Assembly: GCA_036346375.1 (NCBI GenBank)
Contig: CM070517.1
Location: forward strand, 7,729,161 to 7,793,160
DNA length: 64,000 bases
DNA from: Guadua angustifolia
Taxonomy: Eukaryota > Streptophyta > Magnoliopsida > Poales > Poaceae
Direction: 5' to 3'
This document shows, one piece after another, positions 10,088-23,893 of the stretch (position 1 is the first letter of the stretch; each line of letters begins with the position of its first letter). The notes below the pieces were generated by a model, which was given only the letters and a program-made list of their open reading frames with translations, did not search any database and was not told where the DNA came from. The position numbers were made by a program, and so were the translations under genes.

Positions 10088-10761
10088 TTCTCTATCATCA
10101 TCACGGTTTGTTTCAACTCAGTTATCAGATAATCAGTTTGTTACTACTGACTTATCATATGTTTGTTATTTCTGTTGGAAGCCACATTAGATAAGTGTTA
10201 TCTCAATCTTTTGAACTAGAATCACTCTCTTTATAAGTGAGTCTTTTTCAGTGTATCTGTGTGTGCCCCTTTCTTCAGTCCGCATGTCCCTCTGGTCACG
10301 AATGTAAGATCTATTGCTCCTTTCCATAAATCTTTGCATGCTGCATAGTCTCATACGTCTAATGGTTTTGTTGTTGCTGATGCCTTTGCAGTTGGGCTAT
10401 ACTGCGATTGGGTTGAAGACAGAGGATTTTTCAGAAGATCAAAGATATTGATTGTTCTATTCCATTACATGGTTGGCTTGTGGCTGTGAAATTAATAGTG
10501 AGTATATGTTGCACAAATGTTGCCTTTTCTTCACTCATGTGTAAAACCAAAGCTATGCAAAGAGAGTTAAAATGTAACTAATCAGTCAAGATTAACTTTT
10601 TGTCGCAAATGCTACCTTTTCTTCATGCTACTACATACCAGCTACTTCATAGTCACATTTTTCAATATCTCATTATCACCACCTGATCTACCTCTCCACT
10701 CTGCCAGGGTGCTACCATAGTCTCCGTAGATGAGTGCCCCTCTAGAGTGGTCGTCATTTTC
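10088..10761. other. Unrecognised stretch right of the desulfhydrase fragment
   Basis: This is AT-rich sequence. A short block after TTTGCAG (about 10392-10440) reads GYTAIGLKTEDFSEDQ in one plus frame, which I cannot identify. The last ~100 bases are open in plus and minus frames and are continued across S1 at 13819. Confidence 0.35.
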
Positions 10762-13700
10762 TGTAACATCCCGAATTTTGGTCCAATTTTTAAATTTTGG
10801 AGTTATTTGAATTTTTATGAATTAATCAACCTTTATTTGCATTTAACTGCATTTAATTGAATTTATCTAATTTTTCTGGGATTTATTGGATTTAATTGGA
10901 ATTTATTTATATCATTTTCTCTTGAGTAATTAAATACCAGAAAATGTAATTATCAAAAATTAAAACTAATATTTTATTTTAGCTCAAAATGCTCTGAAAT
11001 ATTTTCTAGAATTTTTCTAGAATTTTTCGGTATTTTAGTGCCCCAAATAATTACTTTGAATTTCGCATTTATTTTTATTCGAAAAGTCTGAAAATCCTTA
11101 GCTACAGTGTTGGGCGGCCCAACCTTGTGCTTCGCTGGAGAAAACCCTAATCGCCGCTCGCTCATGCCGTCCGATCTCGACGGACGGCCGTCGTTAATCG
11201 CCTTACGGAGTGCACGATCAGTTGCACCGCCGCCGTTAGCCTCCGCGATTTTGTCGAGATTTTTGCGCGTGTCGAGGCTCGCCGAGCGGGAGATAAAGCC
11301 CGCTGCATTCAGACGCCGCCCCGCCTCTGTTGCCACCTCTCGTGCACTCTCGCTCACCGTGAAACCGCAGAAGCTCACCGGTTGCTCTCTCTCTCGTCTC
11401 GGTTCTTCTCCTCATCTACGCCGCCGTCTCGCTTCTTCCACCGTCGCCGAGACCCTCTCCGAAGTTCACCAAGCCAAAGGCGCGTCTGGTGTGGTTACTT
11501 TTTCCTACCGAAGAGACCGGAACGCCGTCGCCGTGTCATCTTCTCCAACTCCGCAACGAGGCGCCGCCGCCTCTTCTTCGACTCTTCGCGAGCTCCGCCC
11601 GATCGTCCGATCTTCATCCGACGCCAAGGTAACGCCACGTAGGCCGTTAACAGTGAACCGCTCGGTTAGTTCTTGCGCCGTCTGATCCGAATCCGACGGT
11701 CGGGAAATCGTGCATGCGTGGCGGATGATTCCTCGACCGCGTGTCAGTCACCGACATGTGGGGCCGGGCGCTGTTCACCGCCCACACGTCAGTGGGTGGA
11801 CCGCGCGGCCGTGGCTGGCGTCAGCGTGACGTCATCCGGGCCCACCTGTCAGTGGCCGAGAGTGACGTGGTTCGCTCTGGTGCCGACGCGTGTCGCCGAG
11901 AGATTTAATCCGGATTTTCAGTACAAAAATAAAAAGATTAATTCGGTTATTCTTTTATTGAATTTCAGCAAAATTGAAAACGCTATAACTTTCGCATTTT
12001 AACTCGGATTTGGGTGATTCCAGTGCCCAAAAATTTGTAAAAATGTGAACTATTTAATGATGATTTTTATTTTATTTTTAGAATTTATCTTGCTGTCTGT
12101 ATAGTGTATTTATTGTGTGATTGCTTGTCTTAGAGTAGACTCAGTCAGCCGGTTTTGTCGAGGAGAATTTGAAGACCCATCGCAGAACCTCGACCGAACC
12201 AACTCCTCTTGAAGGCAAGTCATGCTTTGATCATTTAGCGCCTAGTTTTAAAAGTATATTTTGATTTCCATATTGCATGCTATGTTAAGTACAACCACTA
12301 TTGATTAAATTGGGAAATGGTAGTTAAAAGCCAAACTTGTTATGCCACCTTGATTATAATGTTTATATGCCCTGAAACCCTTGTCCACCCTAAGATGCTT
12401 AAATATGTTGGATGCTAATATGATGCCAACACAGGAGGCTAGACCGTGATTAGCTGCTTAGCTTGCTTGTATGCGTGGAATGACTTTCAAATATCAAATG
12501 AATATTGACTAAACAATTATGGAGCGATTTTGGAAAATGCGATGATGTCATGAATTGGAACTGGGATAGTGACCTGTGTGGTGCTATTCATGAAATGATG
12601 TGGAAAATGGCATGTGTTGCTTAAGTATAAAGTGGGGTGGGAAAATGATTTGAACAGGGGCAAGTGGCAAGAAGGCTTGTGCTGTGGGCCTGTGGCAATG
12701 GGCTGTATGAATGATTAAGAAGGCTGTGTGCGAGTTGTATAAAATGGATGTCTTGCAGGACATGATTAAGGACTTAACCTTGCGAGCCTTTGAACTGAGT
12801 TAAGTGTACAACCACTTGTAGGAATGGGACGGACCTAGTTAAGTAGGTTTCGACCTCTTTCCTTTGAAACCTCTGGGTGACGGTGCACACCGGTGCAATC
12901 TGTGGGGAAGCGTACTGTCTTTGCGGCTTGGTACCCATTCAGCAGCAGATTTGCCCTGTCTAAACTTCGACTCTGAGTGAGGAAGTGTTAGAAGGAGGTA
13001 ACGGAGAGGTTCAACTGCTAAATGTTAGTCTCCAAAGGCTTTGTTGCAATCAATCGCTGTGTGGTGAACGATCAGTATCCTGTGGGTAAAGTGTACAGCC
13101 TCTGCAGAGTGTGTGTGAATCTATTGAATAGCCGTGTTCATGATCTGGACATTGCTTTTGATTACTGATCAAGGGTTAGATTTTAAAAATAAAAGAGGTG
13201 GAATGGGTGGTCGTGTGCCAACAACCGATGAATGAAATTAGGGTGTGTGCCAAACTCTTGGAAAAAGAATTGAGAAATTAATTATCAATAATATTGATTT
13301 TATTGCTTTTAATCTAATAGGATTACCTATTAAAAGAAATGCTTTGCTTCATGCAAAATAACCAATTAAGCCTTTCCTTGGAATAAGCCTTGCATATAGT
13401 AATAGTCCAGATTGTGCATGACTTGTTGAGTATGTTGTATACTCACCCTTGCATCGACAAAAACCTCGGAAGAAGAAGAAGCCGTGCGACTTGGAATGAA
13501 GAGTTAAATCGAAGGCCAGAGGATTAAGGGTTGAGCTGCACTCAAGAGCTTCGTGGCTAGGAGTGGTTCCGCTTATCGTATTTTGCTTCCATTGAATGAA
13601 CTTGATCTCGATGATATTTATCGCCTACATGTGAAGTATTGTAAGGTGACCATAAGGCCATGTAACTCGTTACTATTAATGCTTGAAGTACTTATTATTT

Positions 13701-13823
13701 ATTTCCGCTGTGTATGATTGTGGTACTTCAACCTGTTTATCCTGTGTGTACTAGCGTGATCCTGGACTAGTACAGAATACACAGAGTGTCCGAATCTGTG
13801 GAAATTCGGGGCACGACATTTTC
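10757..13823 (+). mobile_element. Solo LTR S1 of a Tekay/Del-like Ty3 element, with TSD TTTTC
   Basis: The LTR runs from TGTAACATCCCGAATTTTGG (10762) to ATTCGGGGCACGACA (13818), 3057 bases, flanked by TTTTC at 10757-10761 and 13819-13823. It shares both ends and the ACTTGTTGAGTATG...TACTCACCCTTGC block with the LTRs of element G. No internal sequence is present, so it is a solo LTR. Open frames near 11107-11685 are leader-like and carry no known domain. Confidence 0.9.
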
Positions 13824-14453
13824 TTCAATGCCATCCTATCTTTAGAGCGGAAGAAGCCTGCTGCTTCAAATTCCCAATACAACAATCCATCAACGGCAAC
13901 TGTAAGAACAAGCACTGCAGCTCCCAGTTCTTTAGCATTCAGGAAATTCTGAACCAAACCTCCTAAATTGATTGCCATCTCACTTTCTGAAAATGTAGAT
14001 CATTTCTTAGTTCCCACATAAACCAACTTACTGAAGCCCAAGAATGATTTTGCTGAAAAAATGTGGTCAAGAATGATTTTGCTAAAAAATCCACACAAGT
14101 ACATATTGATAGTACTACTAACAGTGTTTACAGGAATTTAATTAAACTCTTGTCCATTTTATAATGAAATGTGATGCACCCTTTATTTTTCGGCTAGGCT
14201 GTCACAGAATATGAAATCCTTCTCATATAGACAGGTAGACAGCTACAAACCACAACATAACATTTTAGATTCTACACATAATATGCTGTAAATACTGGAC
14301 TAGCTGTCAGATCACTAACCTTTTCTTTTGATTTGGATCTAGCTTTCTTTGGTTTTTAGTACCCTTTTGATCTGCAAAGTAATACAGTGAATTAGTGATG
14401 CACATGGGGGCCAAACTGAAAATGAATTTTTGTGATATTCTGTCATCGTGCAG
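13824..14453. other. Unrecognised stretch; short open frames interrupted by S1
   Basis: A minus frame from 13978 (MAINLGGLVQNFLN, with a hydrophobic run after it) follows a TTTTCAG acceptor-like signal. After removing S1 and one TSD copy it continues open into 10756-10660. A plus frame across the same junction is also open. Neither product is recognised. From 14100 to 14450 the sequence is AT-rich and ends in an acceptor (TCGTGCAG) for the antisense ORF of element D. Confidence 0.3.
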
Positions 14454-15384
14454 ACTTCATCTGCACCTGCTCCGGAGCCGACGTCATCTGCTCTTGTTCC
14501 GGCGGCATCGAGAGCTCTCTCCACTGCTCCGCAGGGATGGCTTAACCTGCCTGCATCCTCCTTACGCTTCCCAACGCTCCCAAGGATGACCCCCAGCGGT
14601 GCTTCACAAAGCTAGGCACCCGCTGAGGCAGCGGTAGATCCTGCCTGCAAGCCGTCCGGCGCCCTGGAAGAGGTTCGTGGGGACGTCGCTGACGCTGGCA
14701 CCTTCGCCACTCCTGCAATGAGCTCCTCACCACCCCCACTCCGCAATTGGCAGCATTGCTTGCTGAGCTTGGCAGCGTGCATGCTTCCAGGGGTGCCCTC
14801 CTCACAGCGGTCACCCAGCAAGAGGTGCAGTTGTCCCAGTAGATGGGGCAGCTGCGCGAAGAGCTGACGCAAGAGAGGGAGAAAGGGGTGGCCCTTCTCT
14901 CCAAGGAGAAGGCGAGTGCGGCAGCCCTGCTCGCCCGGACGGAGGAGGCCGAGGCGAGACAGAAGTGGGCTGAAGATGAACTGCGCCGCTCGCTGCACAA
15001 CCTCACCATCATGCTCCGCCCTGCGTACAACCGCATGGTTAGGAGCCTACATCCCTTGGGGGTGGAGCTGAGCGATCCGCTGGAATCTTCGGCGATGCAG
15101 TATGCCCTCAGCGTCACCCACGTCGCCGACGCTCTTGCCGGCCTGCCCGTCGCCTTGTCTGCCCACTCCGCTAGAGAAGGGCGGGAGGTCACCACTACCA
15201 CTGCGGGGTACGTGCTGGTCTGCTGTGCCAGCCGTGACGCCTCCTTCGACGCCATGTCCACTGTGGCCGAAATCGAAGGCGACGAGGCCCAGGTGCAAGC
15301 TCATGTGTGCGAAGCCTCGGAGTACGTGGCGGGCTGATGACGCTGGAGGACCCGGCGCTTGACGCGGTAATGGCGGAGGAGGAG
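14454..15384 (+). pseudogene. Antisense ORF of element D, second exon (part 1)
   Basis: The acceptor CAG ends at 14453. A Pro/Ala/Ser-rich stretch is followed by a charged coiled-coil-like block (QLREELTQEREKG at about 14849, KEKASAAALLARTEEAEA at about 14900) and a C-terminal domain ending in MAEEE. In-frame stops (TAG at 14840-14842 and an earlier TAG near 14613) and a frame change near 15320 break it. Its last codons lie at 37524-37568, across the X2 insertion. Position and orientation, antisense and downstream of D integrase, identify it as the C-terminal part of the same accessory ORF whose N-terminus is seen in element A. The first exon and 3' LTR of D are missing to the left. Confidence 0.55.
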
Positions 15385-17274
15385 TGTGGGGAGCCGTCCA
15401 GACCGTCCTCGGGTTATTCGAATGCCCGGTCGCCCTCATCGGATTTGGAGGCTAGCAACGGATCACCAATGGTGCTCACAGTGCTAACACCCAAGCCTAA
15501 TTAGGACAACAACAATCCCATTCGAATAACTCGACAAATCCCCAGATATTCTCGATATGCGACCAAGCTCGCCGAGATCGCCCATATACCGGTTTCCATT
15601 GCCATATCAATCCAATTTGCATAAAGGGGGCAACGAACCCAAAACTTTACGACCACACACGCGCTGCGGAAGCACAACAAAACGACTGAAAACCAAGGCA
15701 CAAAGACAAACTAGACAACCACACAAGGCAAGAACTAACAACAACAGACTAAGACTCACAAAACAAACAACTCGCAAGATCCTGCCTAGACTCAGAAATC
15801 TACAAAATTTCGGCATGACGCCTCTAGAAGTAAGGACATCCACTCAGCAGACAGAAGAACAAATACTTATCTAAATATAGCACATCAACAACAACAAAGC
15901 ACAGAGATCAGCATGGATAGAAGCAACATACTAGACATGTGATGAGCATCGCAACACAACCATGAACCCACAGCAGAAATAGTTCAAGTATTCAAGCATA
16001 GCCATTGCACAGTTTAGAAAGCTAACTATACAACAAAATGAACGAACAACCACCATATTAAACCAAAAGTATGACATCTCCGGAAGTGTCCTGCCTTGAA
16101 CACTTAGAGGCGCATAACGTCGAGCTTAGCCCTATTCGTGCCCCTTGCCCGACCACCGAGAGGCAATCTGGACGAGAACTCGCATCCGTTGATGTCCTCA
16201 CCTGAAAACCACAAAGCAGAAGCATGAGTACAGAAGGTACTCGCAAGACTTACCCGTGGTCCATATATGACCGACTCGAAGGCATATGCATTGGGATGTA
16301 GCAAGGAGTAAGCTTAAGGTAACAAGTGCATAAAAGCTTAACTTTGGTTCATATTCCCATTCAACTACTCAATTTACAATTTTTATAGCGTTTATGGACA
16401 GCACCTACTACGAGAGTGAAATCTGAAATTAAACATTAAAGAGAGCAAGTAATCTCATGAAACGAGTATCAACATCAAGTATACTAACTAATTTCAAGTT
16501 TAAGTTGTTACTACGCTGAAATGTCGGATGATACAAGCGTGCTCATATCCGAGAGCACGGCAATTCGAATCGCTTATTCACCCTGCAGGGGATCATCAAT
16601 CGCACGACATGTGCCACAAGGAACCTCATGTCAACCCTCCTCCCATCCATACATACTCGTTGAACCATCTTCATGCGGTCCGAGCACCTAGCACCCCCTC
16701 GAGCGGCTCAAGCCTCGCTTAGCCCTCGAGAGTCGGCCTAAGCCTCGCCCTCAACCACGTCCAACCGCATGAGGGCATGACCCATCGAGCAGTATGCCAC
16801 GAAAGGGTGGCTTACCTTACCATTATATCAGGCATGCGATCAACAAGGTGTGCTCGATCAACATGGCAAATAACGGATCGGTCCTTAACTGACACAGGCG
16901 AGACTACAACATTTGAGTCTCCACACCCAAATGAATCCAACCCTCTCGCCCGGTCTCAATTTTTACATTTCAGAACAAAACCATATCCATTGCAACCCAA
17001 TAGTATGAAGTAATTATTCTCAAGTGATGGAACCATCCACCACTTGGCCCATACCCGATATCTAAGCAAACTAAGCATGGACATAATATAATTACCCATA
17101 TACTAGCTCCAAGGGAGGTGTTCGACAATTATCAATGAGTATATGTGCAGCAATTAGGATCTAGCCCTATCTCACATTTCAATTCCTAATGCAAGGCATA
17201 ATCATCCAAAAAGCAGTTTATTCGCAAAAATACAATTATATGTAAGGTTGAAAATACTTAGGTGCTTGCCTTGA

Positions 17275-20200
17275 TGTAACATCCCGAAATTTACTTTAAC
17301 TGTATTTACGTCATTTCGAATTATTCAGGAATATCTGGAATTTATTTGGAATTTTTGGAATTAATAAGAATTTAAGCTTTATCGAATTAATCAAATAAAA
17401 TAAAGATCAAGCATGTCGAGTGCGCATAAATTCCAAATTAAGTTTAAAATGACAATATTTGAAAAATAAGAATGTTCCTTTTAAATATTCTCAAAAACAT
17501 GATTATAAATTAAGTTTGTCGATTATATTAAAAACCGTACAAGTGTCTGATTTACTAAAAGAATTTTTGCAGAAAATCTATAAATCAAAAAATCATGAAA
17601 CTAATTTTGTTAAGTTTCAAATATTCCCTAGTATTTTAGAGAATTTTTGCAAGATTTTTAGAGCTCTTTTGCTATTTTATCCTAAACGCATTTTGTTCCA
17701 ATACTATTCAAAATACGGATTCGATCGGACGAGGGCGCAGAAGCGGAAGGAGTTTATTGCGAGGCGTCATTTCCGTTTTCCTTGTCGCATCATCGAGAGG
17801 CTATCTCTTCATTTTTTGGTGGGAGTTTCTTGATTACCATTGCTTAATCACCACTTAATCTTTACTCCTATTTGTTGCTTCCATTCCTCCAGATTTTGGC
17901 CATCTTCTCTTCACATCTTCATACCTCCCTACCATTCTCCTCTGGTTTGGTATTTGCTGGCTGACGCCGCTGGACTTCTCTTCCTACGCCGACGGTCTCG
18001 TCTTTGCAACGCTCTGCCGTCGGTGTTAAATCGGGAGGAGGACCTGCGCCTCCTCGTGGCGGCATGGCCATGCGACAGCTACTTGTGCCCGACCTCAAGA
18101 AGCGCCTCCACCTACCATACTGGCGCAAGCTCGAGTACATACGCATAAAGTGGCTTTCCCCTATGAGCGCTGAGATTCGCCGCCACGGACACTTCCGTCG
18201 GTGAGCCCGCCGAAGACGGCGAGGAGGTGGAGGCGGACTCATTGGACTTCGGTTATTGGTTAAGGATTTTTTTCATACTTGTCCGTCTGTGCCACCTAAG
18301 ATGCGATCTCTCTTTCCTCTCGCGCGTTCTATCTCTCTTGATCGGATGATCTCGTGGTGTGTATTTATGCATGTATAGACATGTTAGCATATATATGTTA
18401 ACAATCGACTCCTTCCCAATATTGTTATGCTAACCGGCGTCTCGCCTCCAGCTTGCATCGCGCCACGGTCACTGCGTCACCGTCATTGCCGCATTCTTTG
18501 TCGACCACGCCGACCACTGCGTGCTCGCCTTTCAAGGCGCTCATTGGACTCAGTCTTCTTTGCTTGCTCAACTGTGCTCCTACACCTCTGTCTATCTCAC
18601 ATCAGTAGCGAACCAAAGAAGCCGAAGAAAATCGTAAGAACAATATGCATATACATGATGAACAGTACCATGCATGTGTATAGCTAGTCAAATTTTGTAC
18701 GTGAATTTGTAACCAAATTGCAGATTTTGTCTTTTTCGCTACAAATTCGTTATAAGTCCAAATCACATGCAAAATTTTTTCTAAATTAGTAAATATTAAT
18801 ACCTAGCTACAGTAATTTTATGAAATTTTATAAATAAATTTATACTGTTAAAATATTTCCGGAATGTCTAAAGTTATGAATTTTGTAGCTCTTAAACTAT
18901 ACGTTCAAAAATCTCAAAATTAATTTCATAAATCTTAGAAAATGCTAAACTAATTATCTGGAAGTTTACATGAAGTTTTGAATTTGTTTGATTTGTCGTA
19001 TTTTTCCGAATGTGTGTTTGTACGTTGTTTTGCGTGTTTATTCGGTTCTTTATCTGTTACGCGTAGACGTTGAGCTGTGTGAGGACGCGGATTTCGAGGA
19101 TCAAACTCCAGACCAAGACTCACTGCTTTACGAAGGCAAGTTATGTTTTGACCATGTTGCTCCTAAGTTTTGAAAATGTATTTTGATTCAAACTATGCAT
19201 GCTAATTCAACTAAAAATGGATTTAAAAAAATTTGGGTGAATTAGCTAATCAACCTATTTGTTATTGCCACCTTCATGTTAATATTTGTATGCCATGATT
19301 CCTTTGATAACCTAAGTTTGGTAATATTAGTTGGTTGATAATATCGTGCCAACACGGGAGGCTAGACCGTGAATAGTTGCTTAGCTTTGCATATATCGTG
19401 AATAATCATTTAAAATACAAAGATCAATATTGAATAATGGAATATGCAATGTATTTTGAAAGGGTGTGATGTGTTGCCACACGATGATGTTGATATATGG
19501 AGGCCTGTGTGGTTCCATATGGATGTTGAGTTGTTGTTGGCATGTGTTGCACAATAATCAACTTGGGATGGAAAATAATTTAGATCGGAGCAAGTGGTTG
19601 GAGCAAGTGTATTTGGTGGGCCCAAGGGCGGAGGGTTTGTGCAAGTCTTGCTCGATCAACTCCTAAGGAGCCTGAGTCATTCATACAACCACAAGTTCGG
19701 TATGGGGACGGACCTAATGAGTAAATTGTGAAATCTATTCCTCGATCTTGTCGTGGTGGAGTGAGGCCAGTGTTCGGGTGGTAAAACTCACAGCGCAAGA
19801 GGGGCCCTAGATGTGGTAACCATCCCACTAGTGTTGAAACCTTAGCGAAGCGTCTTGGGTTTAGACGGATCTTTGGAAAGGCTTTATTACTGATCGCTTC
19901 GCCTTTGTGGTGTTTGATTGTATCTTGTGGGTAAAGTGTATAACCTCTGCAGAGTGTACAAACTATTGAATAGCCGTGTTCACGGTATTGAACATTGCTC
20001 GGGATTACTGACCAAGGGTAGTGTTTTGAAGATAAAATGGGGTGGAAGGCCGTGTGCAGTGTTAATGGTGAAATTTGATTAAGGACCTGTCGTCCAAAAT
20101 TTTGTGGAAAACAGTTTGAGAAACTTGTTATAATTATATGGTTTTGGCGCTTTCTATCTAGATAAATAATAATTCAAAAATGTTGATGTAAATGCAAAAT

Positions 20201-20658
20201 AGCCAATCGAGCCATTCCTTTGTAACAAGCCATGCATGTAGTAATAGATCGCATTACATGCATGACTTGTTGAGTACGGTGTGTACTCACCCTTACGGGC
20301 AAAATTTTACTAGAGGAGGAGTCTACACCAGCGTGGGAAAAAGAGTATACTGGAGGGCCAGAGAACTAGGAAGCAAGCCTCTGTCAAGGCGCCTGTGGCG
20401 AAGATGGATCACCATAACGTTTACTTTCCGCTGTTGTTTATCTTTTACTCTGAATAATGTAAGCCCTGCGTGGCAAACTGATGTAAGGTGACCATATGGT
20501 CAAACAACTCATTTATATACATGTTTGAAGTACTTATTTGTTATTCAGCTGTGTATGATTGTGGTACTTTAACCCTGTTAAGCCTGTGTGCACTAGCGCG
20601 ATCCTGGACTAGTGCAGAATACACAGAGTGTCTGGATTTGCAAATTCGGGGCACGACA
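17275..20658 (+). repeat. 5' LTR of G
   Basis: The 3384-base LTR has TG...CA ends and is close to the 3' LTR along its whole length, with substitutions and small indels. Weak open frames inside it (for example 17840-18148) have no homology I recognise and differ between the two LTRs. Confidence 0.9.
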
Positions 20659-20662
20659 GAGG

Positions 20663-20674
20663 TGGTACCAGAGC
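20663..20674 (+). other. Primer-binding site of G
   Basis: TGGTACCAGAGC lies four bases after the LTR end and differs from the canonical initiator-tRNA-Met site TGGTATCAGAGC by one base. Confidence 0.7.
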
Positions 20675-20920
20675 ATACTGACTGTAGGTCTTGACCTTAG
20701 ATAGATTGGCCGTTCTTTAGGAACTTCAAAATTATTTTCTAAAAGATAAATTTAACTTGAAAGAATGATAAGTTCTTGACTTGTCTTATTTTTCTATACT
20801 TTTCTCCTTGCTGAAAATTTCTATCTGTTCCCGTTGTTTTAAATAAAGTTCTTATCTGAGTTGTTCCAAATAGTTATCATTGTTCCACACTTAAGGAGAA
20901 AGCATTGGATGTCGCTGCCA

Positions 20921-23893
20921 ACCCTTGTCGGGACCGGATATGCAAATCCGAAACCCTCGTATATCTGACACTTGTCGAGATCACGCTTAGTGCACACAAG
21001 TGGAAACATAGATGACATATCATTCCATACATCGAAATAACTAAGAAGAAGCAAATTATTATTGAATAAAGCAAAGCGACCTTATAGTCAAGGTTCATAC
21101 ATCAATGCCTCTTGGCTTAGAAACAAATAAAGCATTGTAAATGAAATAAAATAACTTGGGCCATTCGACATGCCACGAGCAATCGTGCTGGGAAGCGCCT
21201 TCCTAGTCGGCGTAGTCTTCATAGTACTCCTCCTCTTGATACTCATTACCTGGTCCTTCCTCAGCAACTGAACAACATGGGCATAAAGCCGTGAGTACAA
21301 AACGTACTCAACAAGCCGTAGGGAAATGATGCAATATATTCATGCACGGCTTGACAAAGGATAGTCATATGGTTCATTTGCAGAAAGCAATAACTTGAAT
21401 TTAAATACAATAAATAGATTGAAGGCAGATTGATAAAACAACAATAAATAACTGGTAAATCAATGGTAGACAACATGAACAGAATGACGAGGCATCACCC
21501 TACATCATTCGAAACAAGAACCAACCACACAATTCAACAGTATAGCTTGCGACAACAAAACAACAGTGAACTCCCCGTTCACAATCCAACCATTCCACAT
21601 TTCAAGAAAATACTCTATACCCCGTGTGAAATCCTCGGGCTTGTCCATGACCGCGGACACGGCTATTCGAATAGTTTACACTCTGCAGAGGTTGTACAAC
21701 TTTACCCACAAGACATGATCATCCCTTAATGCCAAGCGCTAAGGACACACTTCCTTTGGTGTGTCTGAGAGAGATCACTACAAAGCCTTTACAATGCATG
21801 TACGGACCCGATCTTGCCCTCTAAGGTTTCGCCCCTCGGGGCCCCCTCTTGAGCCATGTGGGTCTACTCGTCCATCTTGGACCCCACACCAACAACTGGC
21901 AATACTCAAGTCTGGACATTGCAAATTAATCGGCTAGGTCCGTCCCATACGGACTTGTGGTTGCACGGTTAGGCCCAGTTCAATGGCGCACAAGATTAAG
22001 TCCTTAAATTGTTTCAGCAAGGCGACCACATCCCAATGTGCCAACACACCCCTTTCTTTGCACGATCAATTGCAGAAACATTTTGTTCAACCCAAGACCA
22101 ATGGCATCCCCGCCATGGTACAACAAGTTTTACAACAATGGTCAATGACCACAATTCAATATCTCATTAAGTCAAGATTAACATTAGCTCACGGTGATAT
22201 GAATCGCCGGACAACTAAGCATGGCTAAGCATAACTACGATAACCCAATGTTGGTACTATGATTATGTCCAACTAATAACGTCCCAACTTAAGGGTAACA
22301 ATGGATACATGTCATTCCAATAATCAAAGGGCATACTCAAAGCAAGTAAATAGCTACTCCCATAAACTAGCATTGTTACACAAATAGCATGCAATTGTAT
22401 AAAACAAAGTACTTTTTGCAAACATGGGTTCAATATGATCAAAGGTCTCGACTTGCCTTGTTGTTCAAGTGCTGATGCTTGGTCTTGAAGTCTCCGTTAA
22501 GCTCCTTCGGGATTAGCGTCTCACCGGAAAATAAAAGCAACGAAACCAAATAAATACAAAACAGAGGAGAAAACAAGCTCAAGATTGAAAATAAATGGCT
22601 CTGGAATGTAGAGCTCAATTTTAAAAAATTTAGAAATTTGAATCGGCTCAATCGGAGTTGGACGAAGGAGAGCAGGCCTTGGAAGATTTAATTCAGAGAA
22701 AATCGAGAGAAATTCACAAGGGTGACACGTGTCGGCTTGTGATTGGCTAGGATTTTCGGTTTTCGAAAAATCAGAAAAGGAAAATGAAATACCGACCGAC
22801 ATGCGGGGCCCACATGTCGGCGGCGAATCCTGATGAGACCGAGAGCACCGAGGCGACATTTGGTCGACGTGGCGGCTAGCAGCGCAATTGAGGCGGCGTA
22901 ACCGATGTGGCGGCCGACGCAGACGCGGTGACGGGGCATGGCACGAGTTGACCACGCGGCACGATCTGGATCGTCTTGAGCGATCGAGCAATTGCTTTGT
23001 TGATGCTCACGGTGGGAGGGCCATGATCGGGAGCGTCCACCGCATCGGATGGTGAGGTTTGCGGATGGAAGCAGCGAAGGGCGGCCGCGCTCACGGAGGT
23101 GAGGAAGATGACACCACTAAACGGCGAGGCGGGCGGATCGGGCGGAAGAATCTGCGGATAGGGAGAAGATGGCGCGCCGACTCGAAGCGTCTGTCGGCGA
23201 CAGCGAGACGACCTGGCGGAGAGAAACACGGCGAGGAAGAACTTCGGACACTGGGCGCAAAAAGAAAACTTCGGCGGCAGCTCTAAGCGGCGATTCTCGA
23301 AAGCGGAAGAAGAGCGGGCGGCGGCTTTAAGTAGGCACAGACGACGAGGAGACGGCTCGGATCTGGCGCGATATGGAAATGAAATCATGGCAGCGGCTGG
23401 CGGTCGGACGACGGCGGCTAGGGTTCATGAGTGCGCGACGGCAATGAGCGAAACGCGTGGAGAATCAGGCGAACAGCGTGTCGCAGACGGACGGTGGAAG
23501 CCTTGCGGGCTAAATTTGGGCAGGACGGACAGCATGAGGTTTGGGCCGAGATGAGCAGGAGATGGGGAGGAAATTTCAGCCCAGAAGAAATTGTGGAAAA
23601 TAAAACGTTTTTCCAATTTAATAAATTCGAGAAATTCAAATAACTCCAAATAAATTCAAATAAATAGCAAATAAATTCAAAAAAATCCCAAAAATACAGA
23701 AAAATTCCTTGAAGCACAAGGAACCCAACAAAAACTGGAAACCTTTAATTTGATGCATAGTTTAATCAAATTAAATCTTTTCATTATTGAAAAATTCATA
23801 TTAAGCTTCAATTAATTCCAGGAAAATACAAAGGGTTTATTTTTTTTTTATTTTAAACATACCAAAACTCAAATTTTGGGATGTTACAACCCT
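20921..23893 (-). mobile_element. Solo LTR S2 with TSD ACCCT, inside the leader of G
   Basis: On the minus strand it starts TGTAACATCCCAAAATTTG at 23888 and ends TTTGCATATCCGGTCCCGACA at 20926, 2963 bases. ACCCT flanks at 20921-20925 and 23889-23893. It belongs to the same broad LTR type as G and S1 but is clearly diverged. No internal region is present. Open frames at 22521-23400 are GC-rich LTR sequence without known domains. Confidence 0.9.

Noticed and set aside
11107..11685. 192-residue open frame as a host gene
   Set aside because: It lies wholly within solo LTR S1, is rich in Ser/Arg/Pro and has no domain. Similar spurious frames occur in other LTRs.
13751..13978. 75-residue minus frame as a membrane protein gene
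   Set aside because: Its C-terminal end is inside solo LTR S1. The remainder is short and unrecognised, so it is kept only as a possible exon.
14542..15261. 239-residue minus open frame
   Set aside because: It is the shadow of the coiled-coil antisense ORF of D on the other strand, with no domain of its own.
20910..20925. TGTCGCTGCC at 20910 as the end of solo LTR S2
   Set aside because: With that boundary no TSD exists. Moving the end to 20926 gives ACCCT on both sides and aligns with the end of the G LTR.
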